Part shown: piece after piece, positions 35,891 through 48,288 of the stretch | How positions within the stretch are numbered: the stretch's first letter is position 1 | Layout: the number at the start of each line of letters is the position of its first letter | NCBI GenBank assembly: GCA_017992055.1 | Contig: JAGOPK010000008.1 | Span: forward strand, 1 to 64,000 | Direction of reading: 5' to 3' | DNA length: 64,000 nucleotides | Source of the DNA: Burkholderiaceae bacterium | GTDB lineage: Bacteria > Pseudomonadota > Gammaproteobacteria > Burkholderiales > Burkholderiaceae_C | The notes under the pieces: generated by a model | Database searches by the model: none | The model's input: the letters and a program-made list of their open reading frames with translations, nothing else | What the model was told of the DNA's origin: nothing | Position numbers and translations under genes: made by a program

Positions 35891-38800
35891 TCAGACCAGC
35901 ACGCGCTCGATGCCGCCGTTGTTGGCCCGGGCCACATAGTCCTGCAGCCAGGTCTCGCCGAGGATCTGGCGCGCCATCTCGACGACGATGTAGTCGGCCT
36001 CCAGCAGGCCGTTCTTCAGGTCGTCCTGGTAGCGGTGCAGGCCCTGCAGGCAGCTGGGGCAGCTGGTCAGGATCTTCAGGTTGGCCTGCTCGCCTACGCC
36101 CGGCAGCGCACGCAGGGCGGCCTCGTCGCGGCGCAGCTCTTCCTGCTTGCGGAAACGCACCTGGGTGCTGATGTCGGGCCGGGTCACGCCCAGCGTGCCG
36201 CTCTCGCCGCAGCAGCGCTCGCTCTTGCGCACCTGGTCGCCGACCAGGGCCTTGACGGTCTTCATCGGCTCCTGCTGCTTCAGCGGCGTGTGGCAGGGGT
36301 CGTGGTACAGGTAGGCACCGTCGCGCTGGGGCAGGGTGATGCCCTTTTCCAGCAGGAACTCGTGGATGTCGACGATGCGGCAGCCGGGGAAGATGTCCTC
36401 GAAGCGGTAGCCCTGCAGCTGGTCGAAACAGGTGCCGCAGCTGACCACCACGGTCTTGATGTCCAGGTAGTTCAGCGTATTGGCCACGCGGTGGAACAGC
36501 ACCCGGTTGTCGGTGATCATCTTCTCGGCCTTGTCCTGCTGGCCCGAGCCGCGCTGCGGATAGCCGCAGCACAGATAACCCGGCGGCAGCACGGTCTGCA
36601 CCCCCGCCTGCCACAGCATGGCCTGGGTGGCCAGGCCGACCTGGCTGAACAGCCGCTCCGAGCCGCAACCCGGGAAATAGAACACCGCCTCGCTGTCGGC
36701 CGTGGTGGTCTGCGGGTCGCGGATGATGGGCACGTAGGCCTTGTCCTCGATGTCCAGCAGGGCCCGCGCGGTGCGCGTGGGCAGGCCGCCCGGCAGCTTC
36801 TTGTTGATGAAGTGGATCACCTGCTCCTTGATCGGAGCCGTGCCCACCGTGGCCGGCGGCGCGCTGGTCTGCTTGCGCGCGGCGAGCTTGAGCACATCGT
36901 TGGCCAGGCGCTGGGCCTTGAAGCCCACGCCGACCATGGCCCCGCGCACCAGCTTGATGGTCTGCGGGTTGGTGGCGTTCAGCATCAGCATGGCCGCGGC
37001 ATTGCCGGGGCGGAAGCTCTTGCGGCCCATCTTGCGCAGAAGGTTGCGCATGGCCATCGTGACATCGCCGAAGTCGATCTTCACCGGGCAGGGCGACAGG
37101 CACTTGTGGCACACGGTGCAATGGTCGGCCACGTCCTCGAAGTCCTCCCAGTGCTTGATGGACACGCCGCGACGCGTCTGCTCCTCGTACAGGAAGGCCT
37201 CGATCAGCAGGCTGGTGGCCAGGATCTTGTTGCGCGGGCTGTACAGCAGGTTGGCGCGTGGCACATGGGTGGCGCAGACCGGCTTGCACTTGCCGCAACG
37301 CAGGCAGTCCTTGATGCTGTCGCTGATGGCGCCGATGTCGCTGCGCTGCATGATCAGCGACTCGTGGCCCATCAGGCCGAAGCTGGGCGTATAGGCATGG
37401 CTCAGGTCGGCGGCATGCACATCGTCGCCCAGGCGCGTGAGGTGCGCGCCACGCAGCAGCTTGCCCTTGTTGAAGCGGCCTTCGGGATCGATGCGGCGCT
37501 TGTAGTCGGCAAAGTTGGCCAGCTCGTCGTCGCTGAGAAATTCGAGCTTGGTGATGCCGATGCCATGCTCGCCCGAGATCACGCCGTTCAGGCTGCGCGC
37601 CAGCACCATGATGCGCGCCACCGCCTCGTGGGCGGTCTGCAGCATCTCGTAGTTGTCCGAGTTGACCGGGATGTTGGTGTGCACATTGCCGTCGCCGGCA
37701 TGCATATGCAGCGCCACCCAGACACGGCCACGCAGCACCTGCTGGTGCAAGGCCTTGGCGGCCTCGATCAGCGGCGCAAAGGCGGCGCCGGCAAACAGGC
37801 CTTGCAGCGGCTTGAGCAGCTCGGTCTTCCAGCTGGCACGCAGGCTGTGGTCCTGCAGCTGGTCGAAGAAGCTGCGCGCCGGCGCGGGCTGCGGCAGATC
37901 CAGCTGCTGCATCCACAGCTGCCAGCGGGCGCGCACCTCGCGCACCAGGGCCAGGGCCTGCTGCACGCGGTCTTCCAGCAGCTCGGCGCTGGGGATCTCG
38001 CTGGCATCGTCGGTCTTGCCCAGCGGCAGGTTGCCGCTGGCGAAGAAGGCTTCCAGCCGGTCGGCCAGCGCGATCTTGTTGCGCAGGCTCAGCTCGATGT
38101 TGATGCGCTCGATGCCCAGCGTGTACTCGCCCATGCGCTCCAGCGGGATCACCACGTCTTCATTGACCTTGAAGGCGTTGGTGTGCTTGCTGATGGCGGC
38201 GGTGCGCTTGCGGTCCAGCCAGAACTTCTTGCGCGCCTCGGCGCTGACGGCGACGAAGCCCTCGCCCGAGCGGCCATTGGCCAGGCGGATGACCTCGCTG
38301 GTGGCCCGCGCCACGCGGTCGGCATCGTCGCCGACGATGTCGCCGATCAGCACCATCTTCGGCAGGCCGCCGCGCTTGCTCTTGGTGGCATAGCCCACGG
38401 CCTTGAGGTAGCGGTCGTCCAGATGCTCCAGGCCGGCCAGGATGGCGCCACCGGGCTGCTTCATCTCGCCGAACATGAAGTCCTTGATGTCGACGATGCT
38501 GGGCACGCAGTCCTTGGGATTGCCGAAGAACTCCAGGCACACGGTGCGCACATGCTCGGGCATGCGGTGCACCACCCAGCGCGCGCTGGTGATCAGGCCG
38601 TCGCAGCCTTCCTTCTGGATGCCGGGCAGGCCGGCCAGGAACTTGTCGGTGACGTCCTTGCCCAGGCCTTCCTTGCGGAACACGCGACCGGGGATGGCCA
38701 GCACCTCGGTCTTCTCCAGCGTCTTGCCCGAGGCATCGAACCAGCGCAGCTCGAAGCGGGCTTCCTCGATGTCGTGGATCTTGCCGAGGTTGTGGTCCAG

Positions 38801-39805
38801 GCGATGCACCTCCAGCCACTTGGCCTCGGGCGTCACCATCTTCCAGCTGGCCAGGTTGTCGAGCGCCGTGCCCCACAGCACGGCCTTCTTGCCACCGGCG
38901 TTCATCGCCACGTTGCCGCCCACGCAGCTGGCCTCGGCGCTGGTCGGATCGACCGCAAACACATGGCCGGCGCGCTCGGCCGCATCGGCCACGCGCTGGG
39001 TGACCACGCCGGCGCCGGTCCACACCGTCGGCACCTTGTGGGCCACGCCGGGCAGGTCGACGAACTCGACCTCGGTCATCTGTTCGAGCTTCTCGGTGTT
39101 GATGACCGCGCTCTTCCAGGTCAGCGGCACGGCGCCGCCGGTGTAGCCGGTGCCGCCGCCCCGCGGCACGATGGTCAGGCCCAGCTCGATGCAGCCGGCC
39201 ACCAGGGCGGCCATCTCGGCCTCGCTGTCGGGGGTGAGCACGACGAACGGGAACTCGACGCGCCAGTCGGTGGCGTCGGTGACATGCGAGACCCGCGACA
39301 GGCCGTCGAACTTGATGTTGTCCTTGGCCGTGTGCTTGCCCAGCACGCGACGGGCACGCTGGCGCAGCGCGGCCACGGTGTCGAACTGGCCGGCAAAGCG
39401 CTGCACCGCGGCCCGCGCGGCCAGCAGCAGCTCGCCCACATGGCCGTCGCGCTGGGCATCGGCCTCGGGCGTGCGCCGGCGCTCGACCTCGGTCAGCCGG
39501 TGGTTCAGCGCCTCGATCAGCAGGGCCCGGCGCTTGGGGTTGTCCAGCAGGTCGTCTTCGAGGAAGGGGTTGCGCTGCACCACCCAGATGTCGCCCAGCA
39601 CCTCGTAGAGCATGCGGGCGGAGCGGCCGGTGCGGCGCTCGGCGCGCAGCCGCGACAGCAACTCCCAGGCGCGTGCGCCCAGCAGGCGCAGCACGATCTC
39701 GCGGTCGGAGAACGAGGTGTAGTTGTACGGGATCTCGCGCAGGCGGGGCGGCTCGGCGAGAGCCTCGCCGGCGACCAGGCCGGGCATGGCAAGCGGTGCG
39801 TTCAT
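35891..39805 (-). CDS. DUF3683 FAD/Fe-S oxidoreductase (D-2-hydroxyacid dehydrogenase-like)
   Basis: A 1304-residue multidomain protein. Order: DUF3683 N-domain (about 20-180), FAD_binding_4 (about 185-350, [17 protein letters not shown]), FAD-oxidase C-domain (about 500-790, [16 protein letters not shown] and [15 protein letters not shown]), two ferredoxin-like clusters ([11 protein letters not shown] near 832, [13 protein letters not shown] near 898), and a CCG-type heterodisulfide-reductase-like domain (CCGYPQ near 1077, RCCGESG near 1195, CPSC). It fuses what in glycolate oxidase are GlcD and GlcF. Likely oxidises a D-2-hydroxyacid such as D-lactate and passes electrons to quinone. Start at 39805 is a clean ATG. 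Confidence 0.85.
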   Translation of the reverse strand: MNAPLAMPGLVAGEALAEPPRLREIPYNYTSFSDREIVLRLLGARAWELLSRLRAERRTGRSARMLYEVLGDIWVVQRNPFLEDDLLDNPKRRALLIEALNHRLTEVERRRTPEADAQRDGHVGELLLAARAAVQRFAGQFDTVAALRQRARRVLGKHTAKDNIKFDGLSRVSHVTDATDWRVEFPFVVLTPDSEAEMAALVAGCIELGLTIVPRGGGTGYTGGAVPLTWKSAVINTEKLEQMTEVEFVDLPGVAHKVPTVWTGAGVVTQRVADAAERAGHVFAVDPTSAEASCVGGNVAMNAGGKKAVLWGTALDNLASWKMVTPEAKWLEVHRLDHNLGKIHDIEEARFELRWFDASGKTLEKTEVLAIPGRVFRKEGLGKDVTDKFLAGLPGIQKEGCDGLITSARWVVHRMPEHVRTVCLEFFGNPKDCVPSIVDIKDFMFGEMKQPGGAILAGLEHLDDRYLKAVGYATKSKRGGLPKMVLIGDIVGDDADRVARATSEVIRLANGRSGEGFVAVSAEARKKFWLDRKRTAAISKHTNAFKVNEDVVIPLERMGEYTLGIERINIELSLRNKIALADRLEAFFASGNLPLGKTDDASEIPSAELLEDRVQQALALVREVRARWQLWMQQLDLPQPAPARSFFDQLQDHSLRASWKTELLKPLQGLFAGAAFAPLIEAAKALHQQVLRGRVWVALHMHAGDGNVHTNIPVNSDNYEMLQTAHEAVARIMVLARSLNGVISGEHGIGITKLEFLSDDELANFADYKRRIDPEGRFNKGKLLRGAHLTRLGDDVHAADLSHAYTPSFGLMGHESLIMQRSDIGAISDSIKDCLRCGKCKPVCATHVPRANLLYSPRNKILATSLLIEAFLYEEQTRRGVSIKHWEDFEDVADHCTVCHKCLSPCPVKIDFGDVTMAMRNLLRKMGRKSFRPGNAAAMLMLNATNPQTIKLVRGAMVGVGFKAQRLANDVLKLAARKQTSAPPATVGTAPIKEQVIHFINKKLPGGLPTRTARALLDIEDKAYVPIIRDPQTTTADSEAVFYFPGCGSERLFSQVGLATQAMLWQAGVQTVLPPGYLCCGYPQRGSGQQDKAEKMITDNRVLFHRVANTLNYLDIKTVVVSCGTCFDQLQGYRFEDIFPGCRIVDIHEFLLEKGITLPQRDGAYLYHDPCHTPLKQQEPMKTVKALVGDQVRKSERCCGESGTLGVTRPDISTQVRFRKQEELRRDEAALRALPGVGEQANLKILTSCPSCLQGLHRYQDDLKNGLLEADYIVVEMARQILGETWLQDYVARANNGGIERVLV

Positions 39806-39981
39806 GTGACTGGGGCAGGCGCCAACTGGTGCTACAGGCCAGCGGGGCGCCGGGGTCATCGGTAGGTCGGCACCTGGGCGCGTATGGTATCGCAGCGCAG
39901 CATTTCCCCTGCGCCAAGCGGGTGCCAGATCAAGGCGGCGGCGCGGCCGGCGGGTTTGCCCTGTTGCCGGTCAACACCGCC

Positions 39982-40020
39982 GTGTGACAGAAACGCGCCT
40001 GTCATGCAAGCGGGTCACAC
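39982..40020. promoter_or_regulatory. Nested inverted repeat upstream of ugpB, possible Pho-type control site
   Basis: An outer pair GTGTGAC (39982-39988)/GTCACAC (40014-40020) encloses an inner pair TGACAG (39985-39990)/CTGTCA (39999-40004). CTGTCA is the half-site sequence of PhoB boxes, but here the halves are inverted rather than tandem, so PhoB binding is only a possibility. It ends 35 bp before the ugpB start. The rest of the 250-bp divergent gap (39806-40055) shows no other clear structure. Confidence 0.4.
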
Positions 40021-40055
40021 TGCCCGGTTGTTCAAACAAGCCTGATGGAGTTGAC

Positions 40056-41369
40056 ATGCAACTGAAACACCGCGCCCTGGCCCTGGCCGTCGGCCTGGCC
40101 TGCACCGCCGGCGCCGCCCAGGCCCAGACCGAGATCCTCTGGTGGCATTCGATGAGCGGCCAGCTGGGCGAATGGGTCAATGGCCTGGCCAAGGACTTCA
40201 ATGCCAAGCAGACCGCCTACAAGGTCACGCCGGTGTTCAAGGGCACCTATCCCGAGAGCTTTGCCGCCGCCATCGCCGCCTTCCGCGCCGGCAATGCGCC
40301 GCACGTGCTGCAGGTGTTCGAGGTGGGCACGGCCAGCATGATGGCCAGCAAGGGCGCCATCGTGCCGGTGTCCGAGGTCATGAAGAAGGCCGGCGTGGCC
40401 TTCGACCCCAGTGTCTATGTGCCGGCGGTGTCGGGCTATTACACGGCGCCCAACGGCCAGATGCTGAGCCTGCCGTTCAACAGCTCGACCACCGTGCTGC
40501 ACTACAACAAGGACGCCTTCAAGGCCGCCGGCCTGGACGCCAACACCCCGCCCAAGACCTGGCCCGAGGTGGCCCTGGCCGCGGCCAAGCTCAAGGCCAG
40601 CGGCCACAAGTGCCCGTTCACCACCAGCTGGCAGAGCTGGACCCAGCTGGAGAGCTTCTCGGCCTGGCACAACGTCGAGTTCGCCACGCTGCGCAACGGC
40701 TTCAACGGCCTGGGCACGCGCCTGGCCATCAACACGCCGCTGCACCAGCGCCACATCGAGAACCTGGCCAACATGGCCCAGCAGGGCCTGTTCGTCTACA
40801 AGGGCCGCAACAACTCGGCCGATGCCACCTTCGTGTCGGGTGAATGCGCCATGGCCACCGGCTCGTCGGCGATGTATGGCGCGGTCAAGCGCCAGACCAA
40901 GTTCCAGGGCGGCATCGGCACCCTGCCCTACTACCCCGACGTGGCCGGCGCGCCGCAGAACACGGTGATCGGCGGCGCCAGCCTGTGGGCCATGGCCGGC
41001 AAGAAGGCCGAGGACTACAAGGGCGTGGCCGAGTTCTTCAAGTACCTGTCGGACGCCCAGGTGCAGGCCAAGAGCCACCAGGACACCGGCTACCTGCCCA
41101 TCACCAGCGCCGCCTTCACCGCCACCGAGCAGGCCGGCTTCTACAAGGCCAATCCCGGCACCGACGTCAGCGTGACGCAGATGATCCGCAAGACCACCGA
41201 CAAGTCGCGCGGCATCCGCCTGGGCAACTTCGTGCAGGTGCGCACCATCATCGACGAGGAGCTGGAACAGGTCTGGGCCGGCAAGAAGAACGCCAAGGAG
41301 GGCCTGGAGGCGATCAAGAAGCGCGGCGACGTGGAACTGGAGAAGTTCGAGAAAGCCAACAAGGGCTGA
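40056..41369 (+). CDS. ugpB: sn-glycerol-3-phosphate ABC transporter substrate-binding protein
   Basis: A 437-residue periplasmic binding protein with signal peptide (1-24, ending AQAQ). The UgpB pattern is strong: [46 protein letters not shown], then [31 protein letters not shown], and [13 protein letters not shown]. UgpB captures glycerol-3-phosphate and glycerophosphodiesters. First gene of ugpBAECQ, a complete five-gene set. The ATG at 40056 has a weak GGAG at 40047-40050. Confidence 0.92.
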   Translation: MQLKHRALALAVGLACTAGAAQAQTEILWWHSMSGQLGEWVNGLAKDFNAKQTAYKVTPVFKGTYPESFAAAIAAFRAGNAPHVLQVFEVGTASMMASKGAIVPVSEVMKKAGVAFDPSVYVPAVSGYYTAPNGQMLSLPFNSSTTVLHYNKDAFKAAGLDANTPPKTWPEVALAAAKLKASGHKCPFTTSWQSWTQLESFSAWHNVEFATLRNGFNGLGTRLAINTPLHQRHIENLANMAQQGLFVYKGRNNSADATFVSGECAMATGSSAMYGAVKRQTKFQGGIGTLPYYPDVAGAPQNTVIGGASLWAMAGKKAEDYKGVAEFFKYLSDAQVQAKSHQDTGYLPITSAAFTATEQAGFYKANPGTDVSVTQMIRKTTDKSRGIRLGNFVQVRTIIDEELEQVWAGKKNAKEGLEAIKKRGDVELEKFEKANKG

Positions 41370-41376
41370 GCGCATC

Positions 41377-42264
41377 TTGGCCGTCGAAAAGCGCGTCCGC
41401 TTCAAGAGCTGGTGGCTGCCCTGGGTGCTGGTGGCACCCCAGCTGGTCATCGTCGGGGTGTTCTTCTTCTGGCCGGCGGCCCAGGCGCTGTGGTTCAGCG
41501 TGCTGCAGCAGGACGCCTTCGGCACCAGCGTGCAGTTCGTCGGCCTGGACAACTTCCGCGCGCTGTGGGCCGACGACAGCTACCTGGCCTCGTTCAAGAC
41601 CACGGCGCTGTTCTCGGTGCTGGTGGCCACGCTGGGCCTGTCCATCTCGCTGGTGCTGGCGGTGATGGCCGACCGTGTGGTGCGCGGCGCCACGGTCTAC
41701 AAGACGCTGCTGATCTGGCCCTATGCGGTGGCGCCGGTGGTGGCCGGCGTGCTGTGGCTGTTCATGTTCGCGCCGTCCATCGGCGTGGTCAGCTTCTGGC
41801 TGCGCGAGGCCGGCGTGGACTGGAACCACCTGCTCGACAGCGGCGACGCGATGACGCTGATCGTGCTGGCCGCGGTGTGGAAGCAGGTGTCCTACAACTT
41901 CCTGTTCTTCCTGGCCGGCCTGCAGAGCATTCCCAAGAGCCTGATCGAGGCCGCCGCCATCGACGGCGCCGGGCCCTGGCGGCGCTTCTGGACCGTGCAG
42001 CTGCCGCTGCTGACGCCCACCACCTTCTTCCTGCTGGTCATCAACATCGTCTACGCGTTTTTCGACACCTTCGCCATCGTCGACGCCGCCACCTCGGGCG
42101 GGCCGGGCAAGGACACGGCGATCCTGGTCTACAAGGTGTATTTCGACGGCTTCAAGGCCATGGACCTGGGCGGCTCGGCCGCGCAGTCGGTGGTGCTGAT
42201 GGTCATCGTCATCGCGCTGACGGTGCTGCAGTTCCGCTATGTTGAACGCAAGGTGAACTACTGA
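41377..42264 (+). CDS. ugpA: sn-glycerol-3-phosphate ABC transporter permease UgpA
   Basis: A 295-residue permease with six hydrophobic segments and EAA loop [49 protein letters not shown] is typical of UgpA. It begins at a TTG at 41377, 7 bp after the ugpB stop; no ATG suits the conserved N-terminus ([16 protein letters not shown]). It overlaps ugpE by one base. Confidence 0.9.
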   Translation: MAVEKRVRFKSWWLPWVLVAPQLVIVGVFFFWPAAQALWFSVLQQDAFGTSVQFVGLDNFRALWADDSYLASFKTTALFSVLVATLGLSISLVLAVMADRVVRGATVYKTLLIWPYAVAPVVAGVLWLFMFAPSIGVVSFWLREAGVDWNHLLDSGDAMTLIVLAAVWKQVSYNFLFFLAGLQSIPKSLIEAAAIDGAGPWRRFWTVQLPLLTPTTFFLLVINIVYAFFDTFAIVDAATSGGPGKDTAILVYKVYFDGFKAMDLGGSAAQSVVLMVIVIALTVLQFRYVERKVNY

Positions 42265-43121
42265 TGGTCGAGAACCGCCCCGTCGCGACCACGCTGTCGC
42301 ACCTGGTGCTGGTGCTGGGCGTGCTGATCGTGGCCTTTCCGGTCTACATCACCTTCGTCGCCAGCACCCAGACCGCCGAGCAGATCGTGCAGAACGTGCC
42401 GATGTCGCTGCTGCCCGGCAGCCACATGCTGGAGAGCTACAAGCTGGCGCTGTTCGGCGGCCAGACCTACTACGGCAGCACCATCCCGCCGGTGGCGCCG
42501 ATGATGGCCGTCAGCCTGATCAGCGCCCTGGTCATCGCCATCGGCAAGATCGCCATTTCGCTGCTGTCGGCCTTTGCGGTGGTGTATTTCCGCTTCCCCG
42601 GCCGCGGCCTGGTGTTCTGGATGATCTTCGTGACCCTGATGCTGCCGGTGGAGGTGCGCATCCTGCCCACCTACAAGATCGTCAGCGACCTGGGGCTGCT
42701 CAACACCTATGCCGGCCTGACGGTGCCGCTGATCGCCAGCGCCACCGCCACCTTCCTGTTCCGCCAGTTCTTCCTGACCGTGCCCGACGAGCTGGTGGAG
42801 GCCTCGCGCATCGACGGCGCCGGGCCGATGCGCTTTTTCAAGGACGTGCTGCTGCCGCTGAGCCGCACCTCGATCGCCGCCATCTTCGTGATCCAGTTCA
42901 TCTACGGCTGGAACCAGTACCTGTGGCCGCTGCTGATCACCACCGGCGAGGACATGTACCCGGTGGTGCTGGGCATCAAGCGCATGATCTCCGGGGGTGA
43001 TGCGGCCACCGAATGGAATGCGGTGATGGCCACGGCCATGCTGGCGATGATCCCGCCGGCCCTGGTGGTGCTGCTGATGCAGAAGTGGTTCGTCAAGGGC
43101 CTGGTCGACTCCGAGAAATAA
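42264..43121 (+). CDS. ugpE: sn-glycerol-3-phosphate ABC transporter permease UgpE
   Basis: A 285-residue permease. TM1 and the following [19 protein letters not shown] match UgpE, and the EAA loop is [25 protein letters not shown], followed by [15 protein letters not shown]. It shares its first base with the ugpA stop (TGATG), so it is translationally coupled. The ugpC gene follows 4 bp after its stop. Confidence 0.9.
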   Translation: MVENRPVATTLSHLVLVLGVLIVAFPVYITFVASTQTAEQIVQNVPMSLLPGSHMLESYKLALFGGQTYYGSTIPPVAPMMAVSLISALVIAIGKIAISLLSAFAVVYFRFPGRGLVFWMIFVTLMLPVEVRILPTYKIVSDLGLLNTYAGLTVPLIASATATFLFRQFFLTVPDELVEASRIDGAGPMRFFKDVLLPLSRTSIAAIFVIQFIYGWNQYLWPLLITTGEDMYPVVLGIKRMISGGDAATEWNAVMATAMLAMIPPALVVLLMQKWFVKGLVDSEK

Positions 43122-43125
43122 GCAA

Positions 43126-44213
<1,088 letters not shown>

Positions 44214-44217
<4 letters not shown>

Positions 44218-44957
44218 CCACGCCCTGGCCGTATCCGCGCTGGATCGCCCACCGCGGCGCCGGCAAGCTGGCGCCGGAAAACACGCTGGCCGCCTTCCGC
44301 CTGGGCGCGGCCCATGGCTACCGGGCCTTTGAATGCGACGTCAAGCTGTCGGCCGACGGCCAGCCCTTTCTGCTGCACGATGCCACGCTGGAGCGCACCA
44401 CCACGGGCCAAGGCACGGCCGGCGAGCAGCCCTGGTCGGCGCTGTCGCAGCTGGATGCCGGCGCCTGGCACAGCCGCGGCTATGCCGGCGAACCCCTGCC
44501 CACGCTGGCTGGCATTGCCGCCTTCGTGCGGGCCAACCATGCGCTGCTGAACATCGAGATCAAGCCCACGCCCGGCGTCGAGTTGGAAACCGGCCGCGTG
44601 GTGGCCGCGGCCGCCGCGGCGCTGTGGGCCGACGCGGCGGTGCCACCGCTGCTCAGCTCGTTCCGCCCCGAGGCCCTGCACGGCGCCAGCGAGACCGCGC
44701 CGCAGCTGCCGCGCGCCCTGCTGCTGGACACGCTGTGGGACGGCTGGCTGCAGTTCGCCAGCCAGCTGGGCTGCGTGGCCGTGGTCACCAACTTCCGGCT
44801 GATGGACGCCGGCCTGCGCCAGCAACTGCGCCAGGCCGGCCTGCGTGCGCTGTGCTACACGGTCAACGAGACCGAGGACGCCGAGCGCCTGCTGGCGCTG
44901 GACATCGACGGCCTGATCACCGATGCGGTGGACCGTTTTGCACCCGCACGCGGCTGA
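44214..44957 (+). CDS. ugpQ: Glycerophosphodiester phosphodiesterase, cytoplasmic type
   Basis: A 247-residue enzyme with the GDPD signature: [22 protein letters not shown] at the N-terminus, [25 protein letters not shown], and later NIEIKP, with a C-terminal [24 protein letters not shown]. His-Arg and the two Glu/Asp pairs for metal binding are intact. No signal peptide, so it acts in the cytoplasm on imported glycerophosphodiesters to yield glycerol-3-phosphate. ATGA overlap with ugpC. The convergent MFS gene ends 19 bp further on. Confidence 0.92.
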
Positions 44958-44976
44958 GCGCTGAGCGCCGCGGCAC

Positions 44977-46287
44977 TCAATCCGCCGGCGCCTCCGGCAA
45001 GGCGCGCAGGCGGCGGATCACCGGCATGCGCCAGCTGAACGCGGCCAGCGCCAGCGCCAGCAGGCCCACGCCGCCCAGGGTGAAGTGCAGGCCCAGGTGC
45101 TCGCCCACCCAGCCGCCGGCCAGCGCCCCGGGCACGCCGGGCAGCAGGATCAGCCAGCGCATCGTCGCCGTCATGCGGCCCAGCAGCGGCGCCGGCGTCA
45201 CCGACTGGCGCAGGGCCAGGAAGTTGATGAACACCAGCACGCCACCGGCGCCGCACAGCACCAGCATCGCGGCAAAGGCCGTCACGCCCCAGGCCGAGGC
45301 CAGCAGGCCGGCCGGCAGCCAGGCCGGCAGCGACCAGCCCAGGCCACAGGCCAGAAAGCCCAGCACCAGGGTCGGCCCGGGGCCGTGGCGCTGGCTCAGC
45401 CGGTCGCCCCACAGGCTGGCGCTGATGGTGCCCAGGCCCAGGCCCACGTAACACAGGCCGATGGCCTGCTCCGACAGGCCCAGCGTGCGCGTGGCAAACA
45501 GGATCTGCACCACCAGGGCCGCATGGTTGCAGAACTGCCAGACGCCGACCACGCAGGCCAGGGCCACCAGCAGCTGATGCCGGCGCACAAAGCCCAGGCC
45601 GGTGCGCAGCTCGTCGACGAAGCGGCTGTCGCGCCGCGGCGGCAGGCTCTCGGCCACGTGGATGCCACGCAGGATCAGGGCCGAGCCCAGCAGCAGCATC
45701 GCATCCAGCAGCAGGGCCAGCGGCGCACCGACCAGCTTGATCAGGGCGCCGGCCAGGCCCGGGCCGGCCACCTCGGCGCCCGAGCTGGCCAGGGCATTGC
45801 GTGCATGGGCCTGCACCAGGCGGGCGCGTGGCACCACCTGGGTCAGCACCACCTGGCCGGCGCTGCCGGCCATGGTGTTGACAGCGCCGATGACAAAGGC
45901 CACCGCATACAGGCCCGGCATCGCCAGGGCGTCCAGCCACCAGGCCAGCGGCACGCTGAGCACGGCGGCCGCGATGCACAGCTCGCCGGCCACATACACC
46001 GGCAGCTTGCGCAGCCGGTCCAGCCACACGCCGGCCGGCAGCGACAGCAGCACAAAAGGCAGGGTCTCCAGCGCCGTCAGCAGGCCCATCTGCGTGGGCG
46101 TGGCCTGCAGCAGCAGGGCCGCGGTCAGCGGCAGGGCCAGCAGCGTGACCTGGCCGCCCAGCGAGCTGAGCAGGATGGAGCTGAACAGCCGCCGGTACAC
46201 GGCGTCGCGCAGCAGGTCATCGGCAGGCAGGGCCCAGGACCGCTTGATCGCGGCGGCTGCGCCCGTGGGTTGTTGTTGTGTGCTCAC
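44977..46287 (-). CDS. MFS transporter
   Basis: A 436-residue inner-membrane protein with about 12 hydrophobic segments. It has LPFVLLSLPAGVWLDRLRKLPV (loop 2 MFS motif) and the mid-protein repeat region ISASLWGDRLSQRHGPGPT. It resembles the MFS_3/EntS-like exporters but lacks the long soluble C-terminus seen in the one at 477. Start is set at the GTG 46287 (STQQQPTG); an ATG at 46314 adds nine residues and is equally possible. Substrate unknown. It is not obviously tied to the ugp operon, on which it converges. Confidence 0.82.
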   Translation of the reverse strand: MSTQQQPTGAAAAIKRSWALPADDLLRDAVYRRLFSSILLSSLGGQVTLLALPLTAALLLQATPTQMGLLTALETLPFVLLSLPAGVWLDRLRKLPVYVAGELCIAAAVLSVPLAWWLDALAMPGLYAVAFVIGAVNTMAGSAGQVVLTQVVPRARLVQAHARNALASSGAEVAGPGLAGALIKLVGAPLALLLDAMLLLGSALILRGIHVAESLPPRRDSRFVDELRTGLGFVRRHQLLVALACVVGVWQFCNHAALVVQILFATRTLGLSEQAIGLCYVGLGLGTISASLWGDRLSQRHGPGPTLVLGFLACGLGWSLPAWLPAGLLASAWGVTAFAAMLVLCGAGGVLVFINFLALRQSVTPAPLLGRMTATMRWLILLPGVPGALAGGWVGEHLGLHFTLGGVGLLALALAAFSWRMPVIRRLRALPEAPAD

Positions 46288-46378
46288 TCTCGGCCCCTGG
46301 CATGCGGATGGCACCCTTGTGGGGCGCGCCGCGGGCCGATTGTCGCCGCGGAACCCGGGCGCCGGCGGGCCGGGAGCT

Positions 46379-47608
46379 TCAGCTGCGGTAGTCGGCGTTG
46401 ATGCTGACGTAGTCGTGCGACAGATCGCAGGTCCAGACCGTGGCCGAGGCTGGCCCGCGGTGCAGGTCCACCCGCACCGTGATCTCGGACTGCTTCATCA
46501 CCCGCTGGCCGTCGGCCTCGCGGTAGTCCGGGTGGCGGCCTCCCTGCTGCGCGACATGCACATCGTCCAGGAACAGGTCGATCAGGCCCTGGTCCAGGTC
46601 GTCGATGCCGGCATAACCCACGGCCGCCAGGATGCGGCCGAGGTTGGGATCGCTGGCGAAGAAGGCCGTCTTCACCAGCGGCGAATGGGCGATGGCATAG
46701 GCCACGCGGCGGCACTCGTCCACGCTGGCCCCGCCATCGACCTGCACGGTGATGAACTTGGTCGCACCCTCGCCATCGCGCACGATGGCCTGGGCCAGGC
46801 GCGTAGAAATGTCGATCAGGGCCTGGCGCAGGGCCTGGCCCTCGGCCGAGTCCAGCGCGGTGATCGGCGCATGACCGGCGCGCTGGGTGGCGATGAGCAC
46901 GAAGGAATCGTTGGTCGAGGTGTCGCCATCGATGGTGATGCGGTTGAAGCTGGCATCGGCCGCCTCGCTCACCAGGGCCTGCAGCAAGGCCGGATCGACC
47001 ACCGCATCGGTGGCCACAAAGCCCAGCATCGTCGCCATGTTCGGCCGGATCATGCCGGCGCCCTTGCTGATGCCGGTCAGCGTGACCGTCTTGCCGCCGA
47101 TCTGCGTGCGCAGCGACACCGCCTTGGGCAGGGTGTCGGTGGTCATGATGCCTTCGGCGGCCCGGGCCCAGTGGGCCGGCGACAGATCGGCCAGCGCCGC
47201 CGGCAGGCCGGCCTCGATGCGCTCGACCGGCAGGGTCTCCATGATCACGCCGGTGGAAAACGGCAGCACCTGCTGCGCCGTCACGCCCAGATGCGCCGCC
47301 AGCGCCGCGCAGCTGCGCCGCGCCCGCGCCAGGCCGTCGGCGCCGGTGCCGGCATTGGCATTGCCGGTGTTGATGACGATGGCCCGCACCGCCGCGCCGG
47401 AGGCCAGATGCTCGCGGCAGACCTGCACCGGTGCTGCGCAGAAGCGGTTGCGCGTGAACACGCCGGCCACGGCCGCGCGTTCGTCCAGGGCCACCACCAC
47501 CAGGTCCTTGCGATGGGCCTTGCGCACACCGGCCTCGGCCACGCCGAGGCGAACGCCGGCCACCGGCAGCAGATCGGCAGGCTGGGGCGGCAACAGGTTC
47601 ACGGGCAT
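46379..47608 (-). CDS. argJ: Bifunctional ornithine acetyltransferase/N-acetylglutamate synthase
   Basis: A 409-residue arginine-biosynthesis enzyme. ArgJ motifs are seen throughout: [50 protein letters not shown], and [18 protein letters not shown], whose ATM Thr is the self-cleavage site and nucleophile. [14 protein letters not shown] and [15 protein letters not shown] complete the C-terminal half. It transfers acetyl from N-acetylornithine to glutamate. Standalone gene with no other arg gene nearby; argJ is often close to secA in Burkholderiales, as here. Confidence 0.95.
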   Translation of the reverse strand: MPVNLLPPQPADLLPVAGVRLGVAEAGVRKAHRKDLVVVALDERAAVAGVFTRNRFCAAPVQVCREHLASGAAVRAIVINTGNANAGTGADGLARARRSCAALAAHLGVTAQQVLPFSTGVIMETLPVERIEAGLPAALADLSPAHWARAAEGIMTTDTLPKAVSLRTQIGGKTVTLTGISKGAGMIRPNMATMLGFVATDAVVDPALLQALVSEAADASFNRITIDGDTSTNDSFVLIATQRAGHAPITALDSAEGQALRQALIDISTRLAQAIVRDGEGATKFITVQVDGGASVDECRRVAYAIAHSPLVKTAFFASDPNLGRILAAVGYAGIDDLDQGLIDLFLDDVHVAQQGGRHPDYREADGQRVMKQSEITVRVDLHRGPASATVWTCDLSHDYVSINADYRS

Positions 47609-47717
47609 GGTCGGACCTCGAATTCTGGACAGGGAGAGCCCACAACGGGCAAGGCGCCGGATTCTAGAAGCAGGACCGCGGCAGGCCGGCGAGAAATCGG
47701 ACGCACCCACAACGACA

Positions 47718-47737
47718 AAGGCGGCCGAAGCCGCCTT
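47718..47737 (-). terminator. Intrinsic terminator of the PEP-CTERM gene
   Basis: AAGGCGGC and GCCGCCTT form a perfect 8-bp stem with a CGAA (TTCG on the minus strand) tetraloop. On the minus strand the stem is followed by TGTCGTTGT, a modest T-rich tail. It is 33 bp past the PEP-CTERM stop and isolates that gene from argJ. Confidence 0.75.
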
Positions 47738-47769
47738 GTCAGACCCGGGCCCGAAGGCCCAGAACGCGA

Positions 47770-48288
47770 TCAGCCCTTGCGGCGACGCGAAGCAAGGAAG
47801 CCCAGCGCACCCAGGCCGGCCAGCATCATGGCGTAGGTCTCGGGTTCCGGCACGGCGGCCACGCTGATGGCGCCGTTGTAGATGCCGCCCTGCGAACCGG
47901 AGGTGATGCCGCTCACCGACAGGTAGTAGTTGCCACCCGCGGAAGCACCGTAGGTCAGCGACAGCGTGTCGGCGCCGGCGGCGAAGGCCGAAGCCACCAC
48001 CGAGTCATCGGCATTGCCGATGATGCCGTCGGCATTCGAGACCAGCGCAAAGCTGGTCAGGGCCGTGTTGAACATCGCCGGCAGCAGGGTGAAGTCGGTC
48101 ACGCTGTAGCCCGAGCCACCATTGGCCGGCAGGGTGAACGTGAAGATGTCCAGGAACGGGCCATTGGAGTAGCCCGAGAACGGGACCGGAACACCCACGC
48201 TCACCGGACCCAGGGCGGTGGTCGTGGCACTCGCCGCACCAACCGCTGCAACAGCCGCAACGGCAACTGCCAGTTTCTTCATCATCAT
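47770..48288 (-). CDS. FxDxF-family PEP-CTERM sorted exported protein
   Basis: A 172-residue exported protein. Signal peptide about 1-23 ([21 protein letters not shown]), a beta-rich mid-section with [10 protein letters not shown] (the FxDxF feature), and a C-terminal sorting tail: [27 protein letters not shown] at about 146-172, with PEP motif, hydrophobic helix and basic end. Such tails are processed by exosortase in EPS-producing bacteria; no exosortase gene is in the window. A GGGAG site 5 bp upstream supports 48288. It is a single-gene unit bounded by its own terminator; the 179-bp gap up to secA holds its promoter. Confidence 0.88.
   Translation of the reverse strand: MMMKKLAVAVAAVAAVGAASATTTALGPVSVGVPVPFSGYSNGPFLDIFTFTLPANGGSGYSVTDFTLLPAMFNTALTSFALVSNADGIIGNADDSVVASAFAAGADTLSLTYGASAGGNYYLSVSGITSGSQGGIYNGAISVAAVPEPETYAMMLAGLGALGFLASRRRKG

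Noticed and set aside
36035-39865. A 1276-codon open frame on the + strand opposite the DUF3683 oxidoreductase
   Set aside because: No recognisable motifs and shadow-like composition; the minus-strand gene explains the region completely.
39982-40020. A canonical tandem PhoB box
   Set aside because: The two CTGTCA-like halves are inverted, and no second direct half-site occurs at the 11-bp distance.
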